From: Clostridiales bacterium
GTDB taxonomy: Bacteria; Bacillota_A; Clostridia; Saccharofermentanales; Saccharofermentanaceae
NCBI GenBank assembly: GCA_017649745.1
Contig: JAGCGE010000248.1
Span: 1-31,551, forward strand
Direction: 5' to 3'
Length of the DNA: 31,551 nt
Both the position numbers and the translations under genes were made by a program. The number at the start of each line of letters is the position of its first letter. The stretch's first letter is position 1. The notes under the pieces are model-generated. The model was not told the origin of the DNA. It was given only the letters and a program-made list of their open reading frames with translations, and did not search any database. Positions 24,343-30,950 of this stretch are shown here, piece after piece.

Positions 24343-25452
24343 TTAGTTCGTTTTCTTTTTTCTGTCTGAAAGTCTCTTGTCAATATCCTTCTCGAGCGTT
24401 TTCCTTGTTTCTTCGACGAGTTCTTCGAAATCGTTATTGCTAAAGAAACTGTCATGATACGAACCAGGTTTGGATCTGTATTCATTCAGTGCTTTGTTCG
24501 TGAGATCAACAAGGAGTTCTTCCCTTGCCTCTGAAGAATTGACTTTTGCAATACTTGCAGATTCAGCAAGTTTTTTTGCAATCGAACGGTAATCGCGCTT
24601 AGCAGTAGCCATTCGTTTTGCGTGATCTACTTTTTTCTCAACCTCATATTCTGCATCCAATACTTTTCGTCCTGTTTCAGACTTGAGCATTGAGTCTATT
24701 GCAGCGCTCTTAACCTTCTTTCCGACTTTCGAAGCCTCGTCCCTTGCGTTCATACCAACCTGTCGAGCAGTGTTGTACGCTTTACTGGCGGCTTTCTTAC
24801 CAACGGTCTTCGCATTGTCGATCTGCTTATCAACGTAAGGCTTGGCACCGTATGCAGCACCGCGAACGCGACCGAGATATGCAGCACCGCGAGCAGCACA
24901 TTCCTTGAATTTACCCTTTGCGTTCTTAAGAGCTTGTTTGATGCCAACCTTGGTTTTCTCTCGTTTGACAGCAGATGCAGCACCCTTATTCATAAGATTC
25001 TGGGTCGGCCCGCCTTTGAGCTTATCGATGTAGCTGCCAAATTTGCTCTTGATTTTGTTGAGCTTTTTGACGGTATGTTCCGTTCCAGTTTTGGCAGATG
25101 CGTACGCAGAAGCTATCTTCTGTTTCGTATTCTTGTTATTCTGCTGTTTCCACGGCTGTTGGAGCGGTGTCTTTGTCTTCTTGTTAGCAACGCTTCTGAG
25201 TTCGGAACGTCTCTTTGCGTTCTTAACAGCAGATGCAGCACCATCGCCGACAATGTTAATGGGTTTGCGCATACCAATAACACTGTTGATCTTATTCCTG
25301 ATTGTTTCTTTTTGGGCTCGCTTCTTAGCATTCTTGACCGCAGACGCAGCACTAGACTCGGCTTTCTTGGCAAATCGTCCACCCTTGTCACGCTTGACCT
25401 TGTTTTCGTCAAACTGACGATTGAGATGCATAAGATACTCATCGTAATTCAT
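24343..25452 (-). CDS. Highly basic Lys/Ala-rich tagged protein with AASAVK repeats
   Basis: A 369-residue, very Lys/Arg/Ala-rich protein behind AAGGAGGATATTTCGA. The N-terminus (MNYDEYLMHLNRQFDENKVK, then RDKGGRFAKK) is almost the same as that of the 161-residue protein at 28422. AASAVK occurs three times (residues 35-40, 72-77, 158-163), each in a short basic block, and further basic helices follow (AYGAKPYVDKQIDNAKTVGK). The last 90 residues are less basic, with coiled-coil character (VDLTNKALNEYRSKPGS). Composition suggests nucleic-acid binding, for example an internal DNA-associated head protein; this is inference. No known domain is recognised. Confidence 0.75.
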   Translation of the reverse strand: MNYDEYLMHLNRQFDENKVKRDKGGRFAKKAESSAASAVKNAKKRAQKETIRNKINSVIGMRKPINIVGDGAASAVKNAKRRSELRSVANKKTKTPLQQPWKQQNNKNTKQKIASAYASAKTGTEHTVKKLNKIKSKFGSYIDKLKGGPTQNLMNKGAASAVKREKTKVGIKQALKNAKGKFKECAARGAAYLGRVRGAAYGAKPYVDKQIDNAKTVGKKAASKAYNTARQVGMNARDEASKVGKKVKSAAIDSMLKSETGRKVLDAEYEVEKKVDHAKRMATAKRDYRSIAKKLAESASIAKVNSSEAREELLVDLTNKALNEYRSKPGSYHDSFFSNNDFEELVEETRKTLEKDIDKRLSDRKKKTN

Positions 25453-25466
25453 TCGAAATATCCTCC

Positions 25467-25805
25467 TTATTTCTTTGTTTTATTCTTGAGATCACGCATG
25501 CTGCGAATATAATTGCTTATGGGTTCGCGAGCAAGCGATCCGACAATAGAACCTGTGGCACTGAGACCGATTCGGGTGAGGTTTGAACCAATAAAGCTTG
25601 TAAGACTTGCAAGACCGATAGGTCCAGCCATGATAGCGGCCACAGTTGCGCCACCAATAGCAAGTGTTGATGCTGCTATCACTTTGGTTCCGTCACGAGC
25701 TGCCGCAATCGCCTTACTTCCTGTAAATCGACCTGTGTTCGGGTCATGATTTGGATTGAAATGTGCCAGATGAAGGTCGTTTTCAATAATCTCTTCAGCA
25801 GTCAA
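25467..25805 (-). CDS. Tagged small membrane-like protein (TTG start)
   Basis: A 112-residue protein. The start is taken as TTG at 25805 because GAGGTGATAATA precedes it perfectly, ten bases after the large terminase stop; ATG codons further upstream lie inside the terminase gene. The tag is at residues 11-27 (LHLAHFNPNHDPNTGRF). It is followed by RDGTKV and a long Gly/Ala/Ile-rich hydrophobic region (about 41-88), long enough for two membrane passes (STLAIGGATVAAIMAGPIGL). The end is basic (MRDLKNKTKK). It may act in head assembly or be ejected into the host membrane; neither is shown. Confidence 0.72.
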   Translation of the reverse strand: MTAEEIIENDLHLAHFNPNHDPNTGRFTGSKAIAAARDGTKVIAASTLAIGGATVAAIMAGPIGLASLTSFIGSNLTRIGLSATGSIVGSLAREPISNYIRSMRDLKNKTKK

Positions 25806-25815
25806 TATTATCACC

Positions 25816-27588
25816 TCACTCAAATGCATCACGATTGAGTTTGTAAGCCACAAATGCATCCATCATCGCGGCAACAGCATCAATCTTAGCATCTCTTCTT
25901 TGCTTATACAATTTTCGGTTTCCGTTCGTATCCTCGAGTGTAATACAGTTACCCATTGAGAACTGCATGAGTTCCTCATCAAATAACAAAAGCCGCTCCT
26001 CTGAAAGCTTCTTCAGCTCACCAAGAGGGACGGACTCTGTTCTTGCACCCTGTATGACTTTCTCGATCCCGAACGGACCGTTATCACGAGCCCACCGATC
26101 GATGAACTCTTTCGCATTGTAGGGGTCGTATCCGAGACATCGTACATCGTATTCGACCTTATCGATATAGTTCTGAAGATCCTCATAGACCTCATTCATA
26201 TCGAGAACTGTTCCCTCAAGTACGACCAGACTGCCTTCGTCAATGAATCGTTCATACTTCTGACGAGCAGCGGAGTGTAGTTTGGACATCGTGAGGGAAG
26301 TGATATAGTTACGGGTCTTGATCCCGAACGCTTCTCTCGGAAGAGGAAACATGAATGTGAAAGCACAGAAATCGTCTCCCTGAGACAGGTCACAACCCAT
26401 CGCACAGGGCATACGCCAATACTCTCTGCGGCGATGGGGAATCGTTTCCTCGTATGGGAAGAAGAATGTATATCCTTCCATCGGGATTCCGAATCGTTTT
26501 GCGAGAATATCATTGCGTGCGGACGGCGATTTCTCAGCTCGCTCTTTTTCGAGCTGATATGTCTCGAACGAGACGGTCTTTCCGATATTGGGCTGCGCTT
26601 TCACCCACATATCGGGATCGCCGACTTCATCAATACTATCCAGCTTATACCACCAGATAGATACGTGAGGGTTGTAATATTCGCCACGGAGTATGTCCAT
26701 TAACTCCATTTTGATTGTGTCACCCGGTCCGTTACGAACGGTACCCTCTGATGACATCGCAATGATCCACCAGTCTGGATTCTTCGCTGCACCCTGCTCA
26801 ATAGCAGAGATCGGATCTTCTCGAATCGGACACGACAGCCACTCATCAAATGTGGCATACTTATCTCTGCGCCCCTGAAGCTTTGGGATACTCATAGGAC
26901 GAACTTCAAGAATCGAATTCGTAATGAGAGCCTCGATTCCTTTCTTCGTCGGGGCGAGCATAGGACGGTTTGCCCGATTACCAGTGGTATTCTGGATAGA
27001 ACCCCTGGTCATCATCTTGAACAGAGGACCCTGAGCACGAGCAATAGCAGTTCTGAAAGGAGCGAGCATCTCGTCTGCCTGATTCATAGTTGGGGCGACT
27101 GCGACCTGCTGTGTAGTGGTCGTGTCGCACACGAGTCCGTAGGCGTGATTACATTCGCCATACAGAGACTTTGCTCCGCCTCTTCCGAGGATCAGAAACT
27201 GCTTGTTGACAAGTCGCTTTCGGACTCGTTTCCACTTGATATGTCCAGAACGTCCGTGTTTTCCCGGGACCCAGACTTGACGCTGAACATAGTAATACCA
27301 GCCGTAAAGGTCTTCGCCCCACAGCTTATATGTATCGAGCAGTTTGAGTTTGGAACCGTCAGTCAGAGTGAGTTCGTTCTCACAGAATCGGATCCACGCT
27401 TCGACTGGCTCAGGATCGTAATAAAATTCCGGATCTTTACATCTCGGATTCAGATTTGATCGTTCGATCATCCTGTCTATACGGTTCATTTGCAGAGAGA
27501 TTGTCTCACAGACAGGTATTTCACCTCTCAGGACTTTCTCTCGAAACGCCCCGTAATATCGAGGCATTCGTAAGTCAGTTCGTGACAT
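25816..27588 (-). CDS. terL: Terminase large subunit
   Basis: A 590-residue packaging motor and nuclease. The start at 27588 (MSRTDLRMPRYYGAF) follows AGAGGCGATCTG; upstream in-frame ATGs have poorer sites. The ATPase half has a Walker A variant LGRGGAKS (134-141) and Walker B YATFDEW with Asp248-Glu249. The nuclease half has the three acidic clusters: GCDLSQGDDF (Asp400, with 405/406), GYDPYNAKEF (Asp488) and DAKIDAVAAMMDA (Asp566/570/577). Length and motif order are those of a Terminase_1-like enzyme. It is separated from the small subunit gene by about 3.3 kb of accessory genes. Confidence 0.95.
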   Translation of the reverse strand: MSRTDLRMPRYYGAFREKVLRGEIPVCETISLQMNRIDRMIERSNLNPRCKDPEFYYDPEPVEAWIRFCENELTLTDGSKLKLLDTYKLWGEDLYGWYYYVQRQVWVPGKHGRSGHIKWKRVRKRLVNKQFLILGRGGAKSLYGECNHAYGLVCDTTTTQQVAVAPTMNQADEMLAPFRTAIARAQGPLFKMMTRGSIQNTTGNRANRPMLAPTKKGIEALITNSILEVRPMSIPKLQGRRDKYATFDEWLSCPIREDPISAIEQGAAKNPDWWIIAMSSEGTVRNGPGDTIKMELMDILRGEYYNPHVSIWWYKLDSIDEVGDPDMWVKAQPNIGKTVSFETYQLEKERAEKSPSARNDILAKRFGIPMEGYTFFFPYEETIPHRRREYWRMPCAMGCDLSQGDDFCAFTFMFPLPREAFGIKTRNYITSLTMSKLHSAARQKYERFIDEGSLVVLEGTVLDMNEVYEDLQNYIDKVEYDVRCLGYDPYNAKEFIDRWARDNGPFGIEKVIQGARTESVPLGELKKLSEERLLLFDEELMQFSMGNCITLEDTNGNRKLYKQRRDAKIDAVAAMMDAFVAYKLNRDAFE

Positions 27589-27614
27589 CAGATCGCCTCT
27601 TTTTATAATACTTC

Positions 27615-27643
27615 TTGACATTACTCCTGTATTGTGATATAAT
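27615..27643 (+). promoter_or_regulatory. Consensus sigma-A promoter of the zinc-ribbon gene
   Basis: TTGACA (27615-27620), a 17-base spacer and TATAAT (27638-27643) match the bacterial consensus at every position. The TG of an extended -10 (TGATATAAT) precedes the -10. Transcription would begin near 27650, just before AAGGAGGTGA. It points opposite to the late operon. Confidence 0.9.
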
Positions 27644-27648
27644 ATCAC
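27634..27648. promoter_or_regulatory. Perfect palindrome over the -10 box, candidate operator
   Basis: GTGATAT-A-ATATCAC is a perfect inverted repeat of seven bases around one central base. It covers the whole -10 box of the promoter. A bound dimeric regulator would block RNA polymerase. The regulator is not known. Confidence 0.55.
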
Positions 27649-27666
27649 CAAAGGAGGTGACTGTAT

Positions 27667-27942
27667 ATGAAAACTGACGAAACCATTTTGAATTTGCGGT
27701 GTCAGTCTTGTGGAGGTATATTACATAAAACAGGAGACAATGAATATGAATGTCCTTTCTGTCATTCGAAACAGGTTATACTCGAAAGTGACGAGGTCAA
27801 GATCGAGAAAGAGTGGGCGAAACATGGTTATAAGCCACTATCAGAAGAAGACAAGAAAATATATCTCAAACTATTAGCTGGACTGGGACTGATAGCATTC
27901 GTATGTTTGCTAGTTACGATCCTTATAGTGCTAAGGTTATAG
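27667..27942 (+). CDS. Zinc-ribbon membrane protein (moron-like)
   Basis: A 91-residue protein on the strand opposite to all its neighbours. A zinc ribbon at residues 12-35 has two CxxC knuckles (CQSCGG and CPFCHS). A charged linker (about 40-65) and one hydrophobic C-terminal helix (about 67-89, LKLLAGLGLIAFVCLLVTIL) follow, so the ribbon probably faces the cytoplasm in a tail-anchored protein. It has its own consensus promoter and an ideal AAGGAGGTGA. Its end overlaps the converging neighbour by six bases. Independent expression suggests a role during lysogeny or early infection. The function is unknown. Confidence 0.88.
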   Translation: MKTDETILNLRCQSCGGILHKTGDNEYECPFCHSKQVILESDEVKIEKEWAKHGYKPLSEEDKKIYLKLLAGLGLIAFVCLLVTILIVLRL

Positions 27943-28422
27943 ATAGTGATTTCTAGTACCTGTCCGGAAGTTACGTTTCATGAACTCATCGACTCGCTCT
28001 TTTGTTGCATGATTCATGACCGTCACGGCAGATCTGAGAGATATTTCTCTCTTTATCAGACGGGACAGGATCCTTTTCATCTTCTGTCTGTATTTCTTTG
28101 CTGCTAGTTTATATTCACGATCTGCGATTGATTTTTTCATCTTGTTTTCTATCTGTTTCTGCGTTTGGTCATCAGGCATCGAAGCGAATCGATTAGTGTT
28201 CGATTGTGTCTTTTTTATCGCATTTTCTACGTTTACTCTGGTCAACTCATCCCGTGTCTTTTGAGTTGGTTCTTTTATTACCTCCGACATATCAATAACA
28301 TCAGGTCCGGAAAGAATGCGATTAACCGATGCTTTCTTAGCAAATCTTCCGCTCTTATCACGATTTACCTTACTCTCATCGAATTGTCGATTGAGGTGCA
28401 TGAGATATTCGTCGTAATTCAT
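27937..28422 (-). CDS. Tagged small basic protein, 161 aa
   Basis: The first 30 residues (MNYDEYLMHLNRQFDESKVN, then RDKSGRFAKK) nearly repeat those of the basic 369-residue protein at 25452, while the rest is unrelated. The body is basic and helical (KQIENKMKKSIADREYKLAA, then KKYRQKMKRILSRLIKREIS) and ends FMKRNFRTGTRNHYL. It starts two bases after the stop of the gene before it, with AGGTGG upstream. No known domain is present. The tag plus basic body suggests an internal head protein, by inference. Confidence 0.72.
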   Translation of the reverse strand: MNYDEYLMHLNRQFDESKVNRDKSGRFAKKASVNRILSGPDVIDMSEVIKEPTQKTRDELTRVNVENAIKKTQSNTNRFASMPDDQTQKQIENKMKKSIADREYKLAAKKYRQKMKRILSRLIKREISLRSAVTVMNHATKERVDEFMKRNFRTGTRNHYL

Positions 28423-28424
28423 GA

Positions 28425-29027
28425 TTAACCACCTGTCTTCTTCATTTCATTGATCGCCTTGGCGATCATGACCGCAGAAGTTCCAACAGCAAGAACATCT
28501 CCAGCAAAATCAAGGGTGTTCAGAATTACTTTCTTTCCTTTTGATACCTCAGGTGTCATTTTAGGATTAAAAAGATCTTGATACTCTATCTCGAGCTTGT
28601 ATCTACTGATAAGGGCTCTCAATTCTTGATCTGTCATATTAGACAGGTCAAGATTTTTTCTTCTCTTTTTCGGTTTGGCATCGATTCTTCTCTGCATAGC
28701 ATTGCGAACCGTCTTCGACATATTCTGTGCATCTTTCAAACCTTTATCGAAAGCATCGAGGTCTTCACGAACCCATCGCTGTGGATCGGTAAAGTATCTT
28801 TCGAGTTCTTCTTGAGTCCCTTTGACTTTGTCATCTTTTTTCTTGGTAGCATTTCTGTTAATATCAAAGTCCCTTCTCTTTTTACCTTCTTCAGTGAGGT
28901 TACCGTTGACATCGACATATTTACCCCAACCGAACGGAGAACTCGTAAATCTGCCTGTTTCAGGATCATGATTCGGATTCATGTGCATGAGAGATGATCT
29001 TATATCACCTCTATAATCTCTTGCCAT
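28425..29027 (-). CDS. Tagged putative head protein with combined NPNHDP and GWGKYxxxNGxLTEEGKKR motif
   Basis: A 200-residue protein. The start at 29027 follows GAGGTGAAAAACAAA; the longer frame upstream overlaps the adaptor gene without a ribosome site. The tag is at residues 13-27 (LMHMNPNHDPETGRF) and is followed by FGWGKYVDVNGNLTEEGKKR. This second part is like the WGxRRYQNPDGSLTxxGRxR signature I remember from many Firmicutes phage head proteins. Next come acidic/basic helices (GTQEELERYFTDPQRW, MTDQELRALISRYKLEIEYQ) and a weakly hydrophobic C-terminal stretch (FAGDVLAVGTSAVMIAKAI). It lies after the head-tail adaptor gene. A head-associated role is inferred. Confidence 0.75.
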   Translation of the reverse strand: MARDYRGDIRSSLMHMNPNHDPETGRFTSSPFGWGKYVDVNGNLTEEGKKRRDFDINRNATKKKDDKVKGTQEELERYFTDPQRWVREDLDAFDKGLKDAQNMSKTVRNAMQRRIDAKPKKRRKNLDLSNMTDQELRALISRYKLEIEYQDLFNPKMTPEVSKGKKVILNTLDFAGDVLAVGTSAVMIAKAINEMKKTGG

Positions 29028-29040
29028 TTTGTTTTTCACC

Positions 29041-29433
29041 TCACTCTTTTTCGATCTGGTCATCCGATGTTGCATCGGTTGGTTCTTCGTCACAAGGCGT
29101 CTCGACCTGCACCTGAAGTCGCCATTCATATTCAGCGATTTGGTCTTTCATCGCTTGTGCGACCGAACCGGAAGTCGGAGGATCAAAGAGCATACGCACA
29201 CTGAGTATGACGAAGCTCTTGACCATTTCCAGTCTAGGATCATCACCGACAAAATCCGTCCATGTTGTCTTTTTATCTTCAATGCGGAATCCAGTCTTAG
29301 GTCCTACGCCGAGCTGGGCTAATTTCGAAAAGACAGTGTTAGTATAGAGAAGGATGTCATCATCGAACGACTCATCCATTTCGACTATACCACCAACGCC
29401 TTTTTTCACAGAGGTTAAGATACTGTCGTTCAT
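29041..29433 (-). CDS. gp6-like head-tail connector (adaptor) protein
   Basis: A 130-residue, mostly helical protein (MNDSILTSVKKGVGGIVEMD...). The start at 29433 is preferred over the ATG at 29439 because AAGGAG is then eight bases away. LLYTNTVFSKLAQLGVGP, TTWTDFVGDDPRLEMVKSFV and VRMLFDPPTSGSVAQAMKDQ are the typical helices of gp6-like adaptors that bind under the portal. A ~25-residue acidic tail follows. Unusually, the gene lies upstream of the large terminase instead of after the capsid gene. Confidence 0.82.
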   Translation of the reverse strand: MNDSILTSVKKGVGGIVEMDESFDDDILLYTNTVFSKLAQLGVGPKTGFRIEDKKTTWTDFVGDDPRLEMVKSFVILSVRMLFDPPTSGSVAQAMKDQIAEYEWRLQVQVETPCDEEPTDATSDDQIEKE

Positions 29434-29609
29434 CTTCATTCTCCTTTCGCATAAAAAGAAAGAGTCAGTGTTAAAAGCGAAAAGAGCACGTTTTAACCTC
29501 TCTTCTCATAAAAGCAGGTGTTTTTTTCGCGTGGCAGACTTACTCGCAACACAGCCTGAAACCTAATCCATATTGTGCTTTGGCAAGTGCTACGGGTAGT
29601 TTCTGCCGA

Positions 29610-29683
29610 TGGGCACTGCCGGACTCGAACCGGCAACTTACTGCTTATGAGGCAGCAGCACTAACCTATTGTACTAAGCGCCC
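29610..29683 (-). tRNA. tRNA with CAU anticodon (Met elongator type, possibly Ile2)
   Basis: The full cloverleaf is visible on the minus strand. Acceptor arms GGGCGCT and AGTGCCC pair with one G-U. The D stem is GTAC/GTGC with GG in the loop. The anticodon stem is GCTGC/GCAGT around CTCATAA. The T stem is GCCGG/CCGGC around TTCGAGT, and the discriminator is A. No CCA is encoded. It lacks the three G-C pairs of an initiator tRNA. Whether it is read as Met or as lysidine-modified Ile cannot be told. It begins two bases after the HNH stop codon, so it must be cut from the same transcript. Confidence 0.93.
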
Positions 29684-29685
29684 GT

Positions 29686-30099
29686 TTATCGTTTCCAAGG
29701 ACATGTATCGTTTGGTCGCCGCTCCACCATACAGTTATATGCCGCTAACTCGATATCGCCATAATGTATTGCGTCGTGTGTCCGCTTACACGTACTGATA
29801 AGATACTCTGGATTGAGCAGAATATCAGACTTTCGAACAATGTCACTCTTATCTATCGGATTCATATGATGTACGAGGATTCGTCCGTGTATCTCGTATC
29901 CCTCGAGTCCAAGATCACATCCGTTATCTCGTATAATGACTTCACGCTTGGCGTCTTCCCAGAGTTTCGAATTGTAGAACTGCTGATTGAGCCAACGGTC
30001 AAACCCGAATGTTGCTTCTCCTACTCTTCCATTCAGCTTGAGATATTCGAACCGCTCCTCGAACGTCGGAAGCAGAATCAGGTCTGAGTATGTTCGCAT
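29686..30099 (-). CDS. HNH endonuclease (packaging-associated type)
   Basis: A 137-residue protein behind GGAGGTGTAAACC. The HNH region is visible: RDNGCDLGLEGYEI, LVHHMNPID with His77/His78, then LLNPEYLISTCKRTHDAIHY with Asn96, His108 and His112. The N-terminal part contains RVGEATFGFDRWLNQQFY. Proteins of this type next to terminase genes are known in many phages to assist DNA cleavage during packaging. The gene lies in the terminase interval, on the late strand, directly followed by the tRNA. Confidence 0.9.
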   Translation of the reverse strand: MRTYSDLILLPTFEERFEYLKLNGRVGEATFGFDRWLNQQFYNSKLWEDAKREVIIRDNGCDLGLEGYEIHGRILVHHMNPIDKSDIVRKSDILLNPEYLISTCKRTHDAIHYGDIELAAYNCMVERRPNDTCPWKR

Positions 30100-30114
30100 G
30101 GTTTACACCTCCTA

Positions 30115-30139
30115 TTGTGGGAAGCTGTCCAACCCACAA
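30115..30139. promoter_or_regulatory. Inverted repeat between the divergent HNH and membrane-protein genes
   Basis: TTGTGGG (30115-30121) and CCCACAA (30133-30139) flank 11 bases in the 62-base divergent gap. It could be an operator half-site pair or a hairpin in the leader of the plus-strand gene. No good -10 box is near. Confidence 0.4.
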
Positions 30140-30161
30140 ATCAACAGTAAGGAGGATTACT

Positions 30162-30878
30162 ATGGATATGAAGATTGGACCGCTCAAGAATCTGGAGGCC
30201 GTGTTTAACGAGAACCTTCCACATATTCTTAGCGGAACGGCGGTTGTCGGTGTTATAACCACAAGCGTCGCAGCGGCAAAGGCTTGGGAAAAGATCAAAG
30301 AAATTTACAAGGAATCTGAGAAGACGGCTGAAGAGAAGACAAAGATCGCCATCAAAGAACTGGCCCCGGCGATTACGTCCGGACTGGTGACCATTGCGTG
30401 TATTGTGTCATCTGACGTGGTACACACCCAGAGGTACGGCACTCTGCTCGCAGCGTATGCGGCGGCAAAGACAGAGCTTCCGAAAGCAAAAGAGATGCTC
30501 AGGCTTGAGGACAAGAACTCTGGTACCAAGATCGAGGACAAGACTGTAAAGTCGGCAGATACTTGCATCGTGAAAGATGTGAAGATCTACCGTGTCGTCG
30601 ATCTTGAGACCGGTTATGAGTTCAACTCAAGCGTGGCACTGCTTAAGGATGCAGAGAAGACCGTCGAGAAGCTGATTCACGACGAGGGCGGTGCGTCTCT
30701 GGAAGATTTCTACAACAAGGCAGATTACAGCAACACAGACAGATGGTTGCCTAACATTGCGAACAGTGTAAGATGGGAGTCAGGCAGATGGAACGATGAA
30801 CACATCAATCTTGTCATTCAGCCTGAACTTGAGGACACAGGCGAGGTCTATCTCACCATTAGCTACGACCACGAGTGA
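30162..30878 (+). CDS. DUF6353-like phage membrane protein
   Basis: A 238-residue protein on the plus strand (MDMKIGPLKNLEAVFNENLP...). The start follows AGTAAGGAGGATTACT. Two hydrophobic segments lie near the N-terminus (about 23-42, LSGTAVVGVITTSVAAAKAW, and about 68-90, LAPAITSGLVTIACIVSSDV). A charged region RYGTLLAAYAAAKTELPKAK and a soluble C-terminal half (about 140-238) follow, the latter containing YRVVDLETGYEFNSSVALLK and LEDFYNKADY. This outline agrees with my memory of the DUF6353 family in Firmicutes phages. Function is unknown. A strong terminator follows immediately, so it is a separate transcription unit against the late operon. Confidence 0.75.
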   Translation: MDMKIGPLKNLEAVFNENLPHILSGTAVVGVITTSVAAAKAWEKIKEIYKESEKTAEEKTKIAIKELAPAITSGLVTIACIVSSDVVHTQRYGTLLAAYAAAKTELPKAKEMLRLEDKNSGTKIEDKTVKSADTCIVKDVKIYRVVDLETGYEFNSSVALLKDAEKTVEKLIHDEGGASLEDFYNKADYSNTDRWLPNIANSVRWESGRWNDEHINLVIQPELEDTGEVYLTISYDHE

Positions 30879-30920
30879 ATGATATCGACAGCTTCCCGAT
30901 GCTAAAAACCGTGGTTGGTT

Positions 30921-30950
30921 CTAAGAGGTCTACACGGCCTCTTAGTTTTT
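30921..30950 (+). terminator. Intrinsic terminator of the plus-strand membrane-protein gene
   Basis: CTAAGAGG (30921-30928) pairs with CCTCTTAG (30938-30945), extended inward by a T-G and a C-G pair with a five-base loop, and is followed by TTTTT. The T-run abuts the stop codon of the converging small terminase gene. Confidence 0.88.

Noticed and set aside
29510..29609. Second tRNA downstream of the CAU tRNA
   Set aside because: No paired acceptor stem or T-loop (TTCGA type) could be found in this stretch.
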